A stretch of DNA of 64,000 nucleotides, from assembly GCA_016183655.1 (NCBI GenBank), contig JACPEH010000016.1, forward strand, positions 62,001 to 126,000, in the 5' to 3' direction. The position numbers were made by a program, and so were the translations under genes. The notes beneath the pieces were generated by a model that made no database searches, was not told the DNA's origin, and saw only the letters and a program-made list of their open reading frames with translations. Shown here piece after piece: positions 1-12,642 of this stretch (positions are counted from its first letter, which is position 1; each line of letters starts with the position of its first letter). This DNA comes from Rhodocyclales bacterium (GTDB lineage: Bacteria; Pseudomonadota; Gammaproteobacteria; Burkholderiales; Rhodocyclaceae).

Positions 1-616
<616 letters not shown>

Positions 617-749
617 GGAGGAATACCTAAGCCTTTGAAAAAGGCGGTAATTCTAGCACATCCGGCGCCGCTTTTATTGCGCCGCAAAAACTATTCCGCA
701 GCAGGCGCCCCGGCATCGCCGCAAGCGGGCGAGACCGTCAGGCGGGGCC

Positions 750-1136
750 TCAGCCCTCGCGGTTGCGCATGAAGTCGGCGGTATTGAAAAAGGACTGCAG
801 CAGCCGTTGCCGCATCCCGGCCTCGATGCCGACCTCCTCCATCGCCAGCGCCATGCAGGCCACCCACTGGTCGCGCTCGGCGCTGCCGATCGCGAACGGC
901 AGATGCCTTGCCCGCAGGCGCGGATGGCCGAAGCGCTGCACGAACAGGTCCGGCCCGCCGAGCCAGCCGGACAGGAACATGAACAGCTTGTCGCGGGAGT
1001 CCTGCAGATCGCCGGGGTGCATCGCACGGATGCCGGCGAATTGCGGCGCCGAGGCCATCAGTTCGTAAAAACGGTCGGTCAGGCGGGCGACGACGGCTTC
1101 GCCGCCGATCGCCTCGTAGGGAGTCATTTCCTTCAT
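750..1136 (-). CDS. Group II truncated haemoglobin
   Basis: Small haem protein of 128 residues, the length of a 2-on-2 globin. Such proteins bind O2, NO or CO and are usually linked to redox or NO protection. Visible landmarks are a Tyr at B10 (Y24 in RFYEL), an RxRH stretch with the probable proximal His (H78), and Trp G8 (W91), the last typical of group II. Homologues commonly begin at MTPYEAIGG, so the in-frame ATG at 1127 is an alternative start. The stop of the upstream haem-domain diguanylate cyclase is only 9 bp away, so the two genes are probably co-transcribed. This suggests haem-based sensing and gas handling are linked here (inference). Confidence 0.88.
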   Translation of the reverse strand: MKEMTPYEAIGGEAVVARLTDRFYELMASAPQFAGIRAMHPGDLQDSRDKLFMFLSGWLGGPDLFVQRFGHPRLRARHLPFAIGSAERDQWVACMALAMEEVGIEAGMRQRLLQSFFNTADFMRNREG

Positions 1137-1145
1137 CGGGGATAT

Positions 1146-2828
1146 CTACAGTGAGCTACGGAATTGGCCTTGCGCATAGTAGCAGCAGCGCGCCTTGCCG
1201 GCCTGCTTGGCGTGGTACATCGCCTCGTCCGACGCGGCCAGCAGCATGTCGGTGGTCTGCTGGTCCTCGGGGAACAGCGCGATGCCGATCGACGCCGACA
1301 GCTCGGCGCGGATGTCGCCGATCCGATACGGCGCGTTGATCGCATCGAGCACCTTCTGCGCGAGGTATGCGACGTCCTGCTTGCTGGCGACGTCGGCCAC
1401 GCCGAGCACGAACTCGTCGCCGCCGAAGCGCGCGGCAACGTCGGTGCTGCGCACCGCGGAGGACAGTCGCCGGGCGACCTCGATCAGCACGGCATCGCCG
1501 GTGGCGTGGCCGTAGCGGTCGTTGACCGGCTTGAATCCGTCGAGATCGATGAAGAGCACGGCCGCCGTGCGCCCGGCGCGCGCCTGCAACGCCAGTGTCC
1601 GCTCCAGGCGATCGAGGAACAGGCTGCGATTGGCCAGCCCGGTGAGATGGTCGAAGTTCGCCTGACGCCAGATTTCCCGTTGCCGGGCCTGGCGCTCGGT
1701 GGCATCGACCAGCGAGATCACGGCGCCCATCACGTGCCCGGATTCGACGATCGGATCGACGCGCACTTCGACCGAGAGGTTCGTCTCCGTGCCGACCGCC
1801 ACCGATACCGCCTCTTCGGCCCGTGGCACCCCGTCGAGTGCGTTGAGCAGCATCGAGGCCAGCTTCGGGCTGCGGCCGGCGAGGATCGGCGCCAGTTGCG
1901 CGCCGTGCAGCATCTGCGTCTCCGCCAGCCCGAGCAGGCGTGCGGCCATCGGATTGCAGACCAGACAACTGCCTTCGGCGTCGACGCCGATGATGCCGCC
2001 CGAGGTCGAGTCCACCAGATGGCGCAACTGGCTCTCCGCCTGCCGCCGCTCGCCGGCCTCGGCGCGCAGTTCCGCCGTGCGCAGCTCGACCAGCTGCTCC
2101 TGTTCCGCACGCGCCCGCTCCAGCGCCGCGACGTGGGTGCGGATGCGCCGCATCGCGTAGATCGTCAGCAACACCAGTCCCGCCCACGACAGGATATGGC
2201 CGAACAGGACCGTCTTCCGGTGCGGGATGATCGCCGCCTCGATCGGCGCCGCCGCAAAACTGACGCTGATACCGCCGCGGATGTCGCCGACCCGGTAACC
2301 CTGCTTGGCATGACAGGTCAGACAGGCCTGATGCGTTACCAGCGGCGCCATGTAGCGCACCAGCGCATTCTCCCCCGGCAGGACTTCGGCATATTCCTTG
2401 AGCCCCTGTTCGAAGCGCCTGAGCGCACTGGCCTCCCAGGGGTCGGCCTGATTTCCGGGGTTGATCGGCTTCAGGCTGGTGATGCGCACGCGGATGCCGG
2501 TCTGTTCGAGGATGGTGCCGGACATCTGCCGCGTCATGTAGGCCGGATTGACCATCGTCAGCTTCTTGCCCGAGGTCGTCACCGGATCGCGTTCCGGCAC
2601 GTCGAGGTAGGGATTCGGCGGCGTCATCTCCGACTGCACCACGTAGAGCCCGCCGTGCAGCGAATTCCACAGGCGCATCGCCTCGACCATGCGAAAGATG
2701 TCCCGGCCGTGGTTGGCCGCCGTCTCGAACACCTGCTGGTCCAGTTGATGCCAGTTCCAGCGAAACGACGCACCGACGACCACGCCCCAGAAAACGAGCG
2801 GAATGAGCCAGAAATATTTCAACCTCAT
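1146..2828 (-). CDS. Membrane diguanylate cyclase with haem-binding (DUF3365/Tll0287-like) sensor and PAS
   Basis: Predicted synthesis of c-di-GMP in response to a periplasmic haem or redox cue. With the start at 2828 the protein has 560 residues: TM helix at 3-20; periplasmic Tll0287/DUF3365-like domain at about 30-200 with a CLTCH (CxxCH) haem attachment site at 169-173; second TM near 208-226; coiled coil; PAS domain at about 290-395; GGDEF domain to the end with an intact GGDEF motif. An in-frame upstream ATG at 2900 would add 24 polar residues before the first helix; I prefer the internal start because the helix then begins at once. The c-type motif requires export and haem ligation. The truncated globin gene follows after 9 bp. 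Confidence 0.87.
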   Translation of the reverse strand: MRLKYFWLIPLVFWGVVVGASFRWNWHQLDQQVFETAANHGRDIFRMVEAMRLWNSLHGGLYVVQSEMTPPNPYLDVPERDPVTTSGKKLTMVNPAYMTRQMSGTILEQTGIRVRITSLKPINPGNQADPWEASALRRFEQGLKEYAEVLPGENALVRYMAPLVTHQACLTCHAKQGYRVGDIRGGISVSFAAAPIEAAIIPHRKTVLFGHILSWAGLVLLTIYAMRRIRTHVAALERARAEQEQLVELRTAELRAEAGERRQAESQLRHLVDSTSGGIIGVDAEGSCLVCNPMAARLLGLAETQMLHGAQLAPILAGRSPKLASMLLNALDGVPRAEEAVSVAVGTETNLSVEVRVDPIVESGHVMGAVISLVDATERQARQREIWRQANFDHLTGLANRSLFLDRLERTLALQARAGRTAAVLFIDLDGFKPVNDRYGHATGDAVLIEVARRLSSAVRSTDVAARFGGDEFVLGVADVASKQDVAYLAQKVLDAINAPYRIGDIRAELSASIGIALFPEDQQTTDMLLAASDEAMYHAKQAGKARCCYYAQGQFRSSL

Positions 2829-3285
2829 GAAGCCATTCTGGACCGATTCCCTGGCGGATTCCAGCACTGACCCGGCATCCGGCGATTTCTTGCCCGGCAT
2901 GTCCGGCGAATGCTAGATTGCCTGTATTCCAAATGCTGGAGCAGCGCATGAGCCCCACCCACCTCACCGGCTTCGTCGTCGTCCTGATCGGCCTGTTGTC
3001 GGGGCTGATTCTCGTTGCGCAACCGTTTTTCGAGCTGGGCGGCATAGCCCCGGTGGTGCTGCTGACGCTCTTTCTCGGCTGCCTCTCGTTCGGCCTGCCG
3101 CTCTATGCCGGCGGCAGCAATCGCCAGCGGGCGCTGCGCTTCGCCGGCGGCGCCTTGCTGCTGCTCGGCCTGACGGCGCTGATCGGGGTCTTTGTCGATG
3201 CCGCCGGCGTGCGTGCCGCCGAGCGGTCGACGGCCTTGCTCTGGCTGCTCGCGCCGACCGGAATCTTTGGCGGGCTGCTGCTCGG

Positions 3286-5628
<2,343 letters not shown>

Positions 5629-5732
5629 CGGGAGCGGACCGGAAAGAGGGAACTAATGGTGGAAACGAAGGTTATCGGACCGGGAAATCGCCAGAAGATT
5701 CCCCGAGCCGACAAAGATTCTGCGAGCCGGCG

Positions 5733-6431
5733 TCAGGAAGCGCAGCGCTCCAGGCGGTAGCCGTGACCATAGACGGTGGTCAGCAGCCAGCCGTTGGCAG
5801 GTTCGAGGCCGAGCTTGCGGCGCAGGCGGCTGACGTGCGTATCGACCGTGCGCGTGTCGATCTCGGCGTCGACCTCCCAGACCTTCTCCAGCAAGGTCTG
5901 GCGGTTGAACAGCGTCCCCAGGTTGCGCAGCAGCAGCAGCGCCAGGTCGAATTCCTTGCCGGTCAACGCCACCGGCCGGCCGTCGACCAGCGCGCTGCGC
6001 GCGGCGGGATCGAGCGCAACGTTGCCGGCCACCAGCGACGCCGTATCGCGTGCGCCGCTGCCGGACAGCGCCCGCCGGCGGATCAGCGCCTCGATGCGCG
6101 CCGACAGCTCGACGTAGCGGATCGGCTTGCAGACGTAGTCGTCGGCACCGAGGCGCAGCATCGATGCGACGTCGCCCTCGGCGACGCGGGCGGTGACGAA
6201 GATGACCGGGATCGACCAGCCGAAGCGCTCGCGCACCCAGCCCAGCAGCTCGTCGCCGGAACCGTCGGGGAGGATCCAGTCCATCAGCAGCAGGTCGAAC
6301 GGCTGCCCCTCCAGGCCGCGCCTGAACTCCAGCGCCGAGGCGAACACCGTCCCCTCGTGACCGAGTTCTTCGACCATGGTCTTGAGCAGGAGGGCCTGGC
6401 TGCGGGAATCTTCGAGTATCGCGAAACGCAT
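5733..6431 (-). CDS. OmpR/PhoB-family response regulator
   Basis: Two-domain transcription factor of 232 residues. The receiver domain (1-120) has an acidic start (LEDSR), phospho-acceptor Asp at about 51 in LLMDWILP, and the CKP lysine. The winged-helix DNA-binding domain (about 130-230) has the classic LTGKEFDLALLLLRN and RTVDTHVSRLRRKL segments. There is no sensor kinase gene beside it, so it is an orphan in this window. The next gene upstream on the same strand, a receiver-GGDEF protein, is about 90 bp away, so the two may share signalling input (inference). Confidence 0.92.
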   Translation of the reverse strand: MRFAILEDSRSQALLLKTMVEELGHEGTVFASALEFRRGLEGQPFDLLLMDWILPDGSGDELLGWVRERFGWSIPVIFVTARVAEGDVASMLRLGADDYVCKPIRYVELSARIEALIRRRALSGSGARDTASLVAGNVALDPAARSALVDGRPVALTGKEFDLALLLLRNLGTLFNRQTLLEKVWEVDAEIDTRTVDTHVSRLRRKLGLEPANGWLLTTVYGHGYRLERCAS

Positions 6432-6522
6432 GGCTGGATTATTTCACGGCAGGACACGCAAAAAGCTGATTTCAATCAAATCGGCCGGTCGCGCAGTCGC
6501 AGTCAGTGACTCGTCGACACCC

Positions 6523-8133
6523 TCAGCGGCTGCACGCCATGATCACCTGGTTGCGCCCCTTGCGCTTGGCTTCCAGCAGCGAATGGTCGGCCGCTTCGGT
6601 CAGCTCGGCGGCGGTCGGGTAATGCAGGCTGCAGGAAAGCCCGGCGCTGAAGGTGGCGTACAGCGTGCCCTCGTTGTGGGCATGCGGCAGCACCGCGAAG
6701 TCGCGGCGGATGCGTTCGATCACCGCGTGCGCGCGCTCCGGCGGCGCATCGGGCAGCGCCAGGATGAATTCCTCGCCGCCGTAGCGGCCGATCAGGTCGG
6801 TGGCGCGCAGGCGCCCCTTGAGCAGCCAGGCGAGGTTGCGGATCACCTGGTCGCCGACCGGATGACCGTAGGTATCGTTGATCGCCTTGAAGTGGTCGAT
6901 GTCGAGCATCGCCACGCACAGGTTGCCGTGCGCCGGCAGCAACTCGACCATCGTCTTCAGGCGCGCTTTCGACGCGGTGTGGTTGAGCAGGCCGGTGAGG
7001 CCGTCGGTGCGCGTCGAGCGCAGCGCGTCGCGGTAGCGCTCGATCTTGGTCCGCACCACCGCCGCCAGCACCACCGGGTTGAACGGCTTGGTCAGGAACT
7101 GGTCGCCGCCGAGGCGCAACGCCTCGACCTGCATGCCGATGTCGGACTCGCTGGAGAGATAGACGATCGGCAGCGCCTGGTAGCCGGACACCTGGCGCAG
7201 CACGCGCGTCGCCTCGACGCCGTTGAAGCGCGGCATGTACATGTCCATCAGGATCAGGTCGGGCCGGTAGTTGCCCAGCGTGTCGAGCAGCGTTCCGGGG
7301 TCGGCGACGACCAGGCTGTCGATGCTGTGCTCGGCCAGCGTGCGCTGGATGACGACGGCGGCGACGCGCGAATCCTCGACGATCAGCACGCGGTACTTCT
7401 CCTGCTCCCGCGTCTGCACCAGATCGAGAATGCGGGTCAGCACCGAGGTCACCCCCTCCTCGCGCGGCACGGTGACGTCGATGCCGGCGCGCATCAGCAG
7501 CACCACCGACTCCATCGCCCGCTCGGCGCCGAGGTAGAACAGCTGGCTCGCCGGCACCGCCACGCGGACGGCGGCGACGTGTTCGAGCTGCTCGTCGAGC
7601 GTCGGCGCGGCGTCGCCGATGAAGAGGACGGCCAGCGGCTGCTCGCCTTCCGGCAGCGGGTCGCCCCAGGCGCAGAGCTGCGGGCGGAAACCGAAGTGGT
7701 TCAGCTGTTCGGCGAGGCCGGCCGTCATCTCGCTGCCGTTGGTCGCCATCACCCACACGGCGCGCGGGCGGACCCATTCCGGATCGGGCACCGACGACGG
7801 CAACTCCTCGATGCGGCGCTCGCCGACCGGGCGCCGCGAGGAGGAAATCGCCCCCGACAGCGACTCCAGCTGACGCTGCAGCGCGGCGATTTCCTGCGGC
7901 GCCAACGGATGGCTTTCCGGGTCGCCGAAACGCGCCAGCGCGGCGTTTTCCAGACCTTCGGAGATGCGCAGCAGACCCGGCAGACGCAGGCGGCCAAGCT
8001 GTTCGGCAAGGCTGTTCAGTGCCACCGAAAATTCGACGAACTGCTCGAAGCCGCCCTTGGCAACGTAATCCTGCCAGCGGGCATTGAGCGCGCTCAGTCG
8101 TTCATCCAGACGATGTGAAGTGGTTTCGGACAC
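6523..8133 (-). CDS. Multi-receiver diguanylate cyclase (HPt-like, REC-like, REC, GGDEF)
   Basis: PleD-like c-di-GMP synthase of 536 residues. Residues 1-100 are helical and resemble an HPt domain. Residues 125-245 look like a degenerate receiver without clear acidic residues. A canonical receiver follows at about 250-365, starting YRVLIVEDSR and with LILMDMYMP phospho-acceptor and TKPF lysine. The C-terminal GGDEF domain has the active RYGGEEF variant. It probably makes c-di-GMP after phosphorylation by a kinase located elsewhere. It lies 86 bp downstream of the FtsX-type permease. Confidence 0.9.
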   Translation of the reverse strand: MSETTSHRLDERLSALNARWQDYVAKGGFEQFVEFSVALNSLAEQLGRLRLPGLLRISEGLENAALARFGDPESHPLAPQEIAALQRQLESLSGAISSSRRPVGERRIEELPSSVPDPEWVRPRAVWVMATNGSEMTAGLAEQLNHFGFRPQLCAWGDPLPEGEQPLAVLFIGDAAPTLDEQLEHVAAVRVAVPASQLFYLGAERAMESVVLLMRAGIDVTVPREEGVTSVLTRILDLVQTREQEKYRVLIVEDSRVAAVVIQRTLAEHSIDSLVVADPGTLLDTLGNYRPDLILMDMYMPRFNGVEATRVLRQVSGYQALPIVYLSSESDIGMQVEALRLGGDQFLTKPFNPVVLAAVVRTKIERYRDALRSTRTDGLTGLLNHTASKARLKTMVELLPAHGNLCVAMLDIDHFKAINDTYGHPVGDQVIRNLAWLLKGRLRATDLIGRYGGEEFILALPDAPPERAHAVIERIRRDFAVLPHAHNEGTLYATFSAGLSCSLHYPTAAELTEAADHSLLEAKRKGRNQVIMACSR

Positions 8134-8219
8134 GATTCTCGGGCGGAAATCGGAAACGCTGCATTATGCGACAAAGATGCCAGCGAGCAATGCCCAAATA
8201 CACAAAAACGGAGCGATTT

Positions 8220-10715
8220 TCATCCGCCGGCGCGCAACACCTGCAGCGGCGAGCTGCCGAGCAGGCGCCGCGCGGCCAGCCAGCCAGCCGTCGCCACCAG
8301 CACCGCGCCGCCGAGCACGGCCGCCGGGAACGGCCACAGGCTGGTCGCCACCTCGAACTGGAAGGCTTTTGCCGCCAGCACCTGGCCGACCACGGCGGCG
8401 CCGGCGGCGGCGATCGCGCCGGCCAGGCCGCCGACCGTCGCGAACTCGGCGAGCAGCGCCCGCCGCAGTTGCTCGCGGCGGGCGCCGAGCGAGCGCATCA
8501 CCGCCAGCTCGTAGCGCCGCTCCTCGAAGGCCGAGCCGAGCGCCGCGTAGAGCACGACCAGCCCGGCGGCGAGCGCGAACAGGAAGATGAATTGCACCGC
8601 CTGCGCCACCTGGTCGAGCACCGACTGCAACTGGCGGACGATGGCGGCGACGTCGATCACGGTGACGTTGGGGAACTCACGGACCAGCGCGTTGATCAGC
8701 CCGGCACGCTCCGGCGGCAGGTAGAAGCTGGTGATGAAGCTGGCCGGATAGGGTTCGAGCACGCCCGGCGGCGTCAGCACGAAGAAATTGACGCGCATCG
8801 AATCCCAGTCGAGCTTGCGCAGGTTGACCACCTCGACCGCCACCGGCTCGCCGGCGATGGTGAATTGCAGGCGGTCGCCGACGGCGATGCCGAGCGTCTT
8901 CGCCAGCCCCTCCTCGACCGACGCGCCGCGCGCGTCGCCCGCGGCGAACCAGCGCCCGCGCGTCACCGTGTTGCCCGGCGGCAGCTCGGCCCGCCAGGAC
9001 AGGTTGAACTCGCGCTCGACCAGGCGCTTGGCGCGGTCCTCCTCGTAATCGGCGGCGCTCACCGCCTGTTCGTTCTTCAGCGCCAGCCGCCCGCGCACCA
9101 TAGGCGCCAGCGCAGCGTCGATGCCGGCCGCGCGCAGGTGGCGTTCGACCGCCGCCTGCTGTTCGGGCTGGATGTTGATCAGGAAGCGGTTCGGCGCATC
9201 CGGCGGCATCGCGCGCCGCCAGGCGTCGAGCAGGTCGCCGCGGGTCGCCGTCAGCAGCAGCAGCGCCATCAGGCCGATGGCCAGCGCGACGATCTGCACG
9301 ACGCTGCCGAGCGCCCGCCGTTCCAGATTGGCCAGCCCGTAGCGCCAGCCGAAGCCGGCCGCGGCGTGCGCCCCGCCGCGCAGGCCGGCCGCGAGGCGGA
9401 TCGCCAGCCGCGCGACCAGCGCAAAGACCAGCAGCGCGCCGAGAAAACCGCCGACCACCCAGGCGCCGAGCACCGCTTCGCCGGCCACCCAGAACATCGC
9501 GCCGGCCAATGCCGCCAGCCCGAGCAGGTAGCCGCCGACCAGGGCGCCGGCCGGCGGCCCGAACTCGCGGCGCAGCACGCGGATCGTCGGTACCTGGCGC
9601 AGTTGCAGCAGCGGCGGCACGGCGAAGCCGAACAGCAGCAAGAGGCCGACCGCCATCCCCTGCCCGGCCGGCAGCCACGACGGCGGCGGCAGCGGTGTCG
9701 CCAGCAGGCTGGCGAGCCAGGCGTGCAGCGCGAAATGGCCGGCGTAGCCGAGCAGGCAGCCGGCCAGCGAGGCCACGAGACCGAGCAGCGCGAACTGGCT
9801 GAGATAGAGGCGCAGCAGGAAACCCTGCGTCGCGCCGAGGCAGCGCATCACCGCGCAGGGGTCGAGGTGGCGCTGGCTGTAGCGGCGCGCAGCAAGCGCC
9901 ACGGCGACGGCGGCGAGGACCACGGTGAGCAGCGCGGAGAGGCCGAGGAAACGCTGCGCCCGTTCGAGCGCGGTGCGGATTTCCGGACGACCGGTGCGCG
10001 CATCCTCGATCTGCTGGCCGCGGCCGAGGCGATCTTCCGCCCAGCGCTGGAAGTCGTGCACCGCCTTCGGCTCGCCGGCAAGCAGCAAACGGTAGGCAAC
10101 CCGGCTGCCGACCTGGACCAAGCCGGTCGCCTCCAAGTCGGCGAGGTTCATCAACAGGCGCGGCGCGACGCTGAAGAAATTGACGCCGCGGTCCGGCTCC
10201 AGCGTCAGCACGCCGGCCACGACGAGACGGACACGGCCGAGCGCCAGCGGGTCGCCGACCTTGAGGTCGAGCGATGTCGCCAGCCGTTCGTCCACCCACA
10301 CCGTTCCCGCCGGCGGAATGCCGGCCACCGGCGCATCCACCGCATTGACCGCCGGCGCCAGGCGCAGGCTGCCGCGCAGAGGGTAACCCGGGCTGACCGC
10401 CTTCACTTCGCTCAACTGCGCCCGTTCGCCGTGCAGCACCATGCTCGGGAAAGCCCGCGTCTCGGCCACCGCCAGCCCGCGCCGGGCGGCTTCGTCGGGC
10501 ATCGCCGCCGGCCACGGCTGGTCGGCGGTCAGCAGCAGGTCGGCGCCGAGCAACTGGTGCGCCTCGCGCTCCAGCGCCTGGCGCACGCGGTCGGCGAAGA
10601 AACCGACCGCGGACAGCGCGGCAACGGCGATCACCATCGCCGCCGCCAGCAGGCGCAGCTCGCCGGCCCGCGAATCGCGGCGCAGCAGGCGGCAGGAAAC
10701 GAGGAAGGCGTTCAC
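8220..10715 (-). CDS. ybbP: FtsX-like ABC permease (YbbP family)
   Basis: Large ABC-type permease of 831 residues with a GTG start at 10713-10715. It has an N-terminal TM helix (LRLLAAAMVIAVAALSAVGFF) followed by a periplasmic MacB-like domain, several central helices, a second periplasmic domain, and three C-terminal helices in FtsX style. Length and layout match YbbP, the partner of the YbbA ATPase in other proteobacteria. No ATPase gene lies beside it here, so its partner must be elsewhere or it may function differently. It starts 24 bp after the radA stop, suggesting co-transcription with radA. Confidence 0.88.
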   Translation of the reverse strand: MNAFLVSCRLLRRDSRAGELRLLAAAMVIAVAALSAVGFFADRVRQALEREAHQLLGADLLLTADQPWPAAMPDEAARRGLAVAETRAFPSMVLHGERAQLSEVKAVSPGYPLRGSLRLAPAVNAVDAPVAGIPPAGTVWVDERLATSLDLKVGDPLALGRVRLVVAGVLTLEPDRGVNFFSVAPRLLMNLADLEATGLVQVGSRVAYRLLLAGEPKAVHDFQRWAEDRLGRGQQIEDARTGRPEIRTALERAQRFLGLSALLTVVLAAVAVALAARRYSQRHLDPCAVMRCLGATQGFLLRLYLSQFALLGLVASLAGCLLGYAGHFALHAWLASLLATPLPPPSWLPAGQGMAVGLLLLFGFAVPPLLQLRQVPTIRVLRREFGPPAGALVGGYLLGLAALAGAMFWVAGEAVLGAWVVGGFLGALLVFALVARLAIRLAAGLRGGAHAAAGFGWRYGLANLERRALGSVVQIVALAIGLMALLLLTATRGDLLDAWRRAMPPDAPNRFLINIQPEQQAAVERHLRAAGIDAALAPMVRGRLALKNEQAVSAADYEEDRAKRLVEREFNLSWRAELPPGNTVTRGRWFAAGDARGASVEEGLAKTLGIAVGDRLQFTIAGEPVAVEVVNLRKLDWDSMRVNFFVLTPPGVLEPYPASFITSFYLPPERAGLINALVREFPNVTVIDVAAIVRQLQSVLDQVAQAVQFIFLFALAAGLVVLYAALGSAFEERRYELAVMRSLGARREQLRRALLAEFATVGGLAGAIAAAGAAVVGQVLAAKAFQFEVATSLWPFPAAVLGGAVLVATAGWLAARRLLGSSPLQVLRAGG

Positions 10716-10739
10716 GTTGCGGTCACCCCGGCGCCGGTC

Positions 10740-12101
10740 TCACTCCAGCGCGCGGATCTTCTCCACCGCTTCCTCGACGCGCGATACGGCGACCACCTCC
10801 AGCCCGGCGATCGCCTGCCGCGGCTTGTTCGCCTCCGGGATCAGCGCCCGCGTGAAGCCGAGCTTGGCCGCTTCCTTCAGCCGCTCCTGGCCGCGCGGCG
10901 CCGGCCGGATCTCGCCGGCCAGCCCGACCTCGCCGAAAACGATCAGCTTCTCCGGCAGCGGCCGGTTCTTCAGCGACGAGATGATCGCCATCAGCACCGC
11001 CAGATCGGCCGCCGGTTCGCTGATGCGCACCCCGCCGACAGCATTGACGAAGACGTCCTGGTCGAAGCAGACGACGCCGGCGTGGCGGTGCAGCACGGCG
11101 AGCAGCATCGCCAGCCGCTGCGCCTCCAGCCCGACGGTCAGCCGGCGCGGGTTGCCGTGCGCCTGGTCGACCAGCGCCTGGATCTCGACCAGCAGCGGCC
11201 GCGTCCCCTCCTGCGTCACCAGCACGCAGGAACCGGGCACCGCCTGACCGTGCTGCGAGAGGAACAGCGCCGACGGGTTGCTGACGCCCTTCAGCCCGCG
11301 GTCGGTCATGGCGAAGACGCCGAGTTCGTTGACCGCGCCGAAGCGGTTCTTGAAGGCGCGGATCAGGCGGAAGCTGGAATGCGTGTCGCCCTCGAAGTAG
11401 AGCACGGTGTCGACGATGTGTTCGAGCACGCGCGGCCCGGCCAGCGCGCCCTCCTTGGTGACGTGGCCGACCAGGATGACGGTGATGCCGGCGGTCTTCG
11501 CCAGCCGGGTCAGCTGCGCCGCGCATTCGCGCACCTGCGCCACCGAGCCCGGCGCCGACGAAAGCTGATCCGACCACAGCGTCTGGATCGAGTCGATCAC
11601 CGCGACACGCGGCTTCTCCGCCTGCAGCGTGGCCAGGATCTTCTCCAGGTTAATCTCGGCGAGCAGTTGCAGGCGCTGCGTGTCGAGCGCCAGCCGCCGT
11701 GCGCGCAAGGCCACCTGCTCGCCCGACTCCTCGCCGCTGACGTAGAGCACCGGCTGCGTCGCCGACAGCGTGGACAGCGCCTGCAGCAGCAGCGTGCTCT
11801 TGCCGATGCCGGGGTCGCCGCCGATCAGCACGACGCCGCCGAAAACGAGGCCGCCGCCGAGCGCGCGGTCGAATTCGCCGATGCCGGTGGCGATGCGTTC
11901 GGTCTCGCGCGGCTCGATCTCCGAGAGGTTCTGCAGCCGCGCCGCCGGCGCCAGCGACTGGAAGCGCGCCGCCGGCGAAGCCTTCTCCGCGACGCCCTCG
12001 ATCAGCGTATTCCACGCATTGCAGGCCGGGCACTGGCCCTGCCACTTGGGCAGCGAGGCACCGCACTCGCTGCAGGTATAGACGGTTTTTGACTTGCTCA
12101 T
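10740..12101 (-). CDS. radA: DNA repair protein RadA
   Basis: RecA-related ATPase that promotes branch migration in recombinational repair. The 453-residue protein has an N-terminal four-Cys zinc finger (CSECG...CPAC), Walker A in GGDPGIGKST, the RadA-specific KNRFG motif and a C-terminal Lon-protease-like domain. I use the ATG at 12101 (MSKSKTVYTC) because homologues begin just before the zinc finger; an upstream in-frame start at 12137 would add residues with no similarity. It is divergent from the cyclic-nucleotide-binding gene across about 50 bp, and the permease gene follows after 24 bp. Confidence 0.96.
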   Translation of the reverse strand: MSKSKTVYTCSECGASLPKWQGQCPACNAWNTLIEGVAEKASPAARFQSLAPAARLQNLSEIEPRETERIATGIGEFDRALGGGLVFGGVVLIGGDPGIGKSTLLLQALSTLSATQPVLYVSGEESGEQVALRARRLALDTQRLQLLAEINLEKILATLQAEKPRVAVIDSIQTLWSDQLSSAPGSVAQVRECAAQLTRLAKTAGITVILVGHVTKEGALAGPRVLEHIVDTVLYFEGDTHSSFRLIRAFKNRFGAVNELGVFAMTDRGLKGVSNPSALFLSQHGQAVPGSCVLVTQEGTRPLLVEIQALVDQAHGNPRRLTVGLEAQRLAMLLAVLHRHAGVVCFDQDVFVNAVGGVRISEPAADLAVLMAIISSLKNRPLPEKLIVFGEVGLAGEIRPAPRGQERLKEAAKLGFTRALIPEANKPRQAIAGLEVVAVSRVEEAVEKIRALE

Positions 12102-12151
12102 GATGTGCGGAGCATACAATAGACGGCGTCCCCTCACCTCACGCCAACACG

Positions 12152-12631
12152 ATGGCCCACTGGATCAAGGAACACTTCTCCTTTCAGGACCTGCAGCGGA
12201 TCATGTTCCGCCTGATCGACCGCGTCCCGGTTTTCCACGGCATGAGCGGCGAGGAGCTGCTGCAGTTGCTGGAGGCCGCCGAGAAATGCACCTTCGGCGG
12301 CGGCGAGACGATCCTGCGCGAAGGCAGCACCGGCGCCTGGCTGTACGTGATCATCGACGGCACGGTCGCCGTGCAGAAATCGGCTGGCGGCCTGGCGGCC
12401 GAACTGGCCGAGCTGCACGCCGGCGATTCCTTCGGCGAAATGTCGCTGGTCGACCATGAACTGCGCTCGGCCTCGGTCGTCGCACAGACGCCCTGCGTGC
12501 TGCTGCGCCTCTCGGAGAAAGCCTGCGACAAGCACCCGATGGGCAGCGCCAAGATCTATCGCAACATCGCCGGCATCCTCTCCCGCCGGCTGCGCGAGAT
12601 GGACGACGCCTATGTACGGGGGCGCAAGTAG
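12152..12631 (+). CDS. Cyclic-nucleotide-binding domain protein
   Basis: Stand-alone CRP-type effector-binding domain of 159 residues with no DNA-binding or enzymatic domain. The phosphate-binding cassette reads AGDSFGEMSLVDHELRSASV (about 90-109) and keeps the FGE and Arg features expected for cyclic nucleotide binding. Residues 1-25 form a helix. It could be a cNMP sensor acting through protein contacts. It ends 11 bp before the convergent end of the radical SAM-GNAT gene. Confidence 0.88.
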   Translation: MAHWIKEHFSFQDLQRIMFRLIDRVPVFHGMSGEELLQLLEAAEKCTFGGGETILREGSTGAWLYVIIDGTVAVQKSAGGLAAELAELHAGDSFGEMSLVDHELRSASVVAQTPCVLLRLSEKACDKHPMGSAKIYRNIAGILSRRLREMDDAYVRGRK

Positions 12632-12642
12632 AACTCCGGCGT

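Noticed and set aside
8115-12092. Plus-strand open frame of 1325 codons opposite the permease and radA
   Set aside because: Arg/Gln/Ala/His-rich composition of an antisense frame in high-G+C DNA; the opposite strand has full FtsX-permease and RadA domains.
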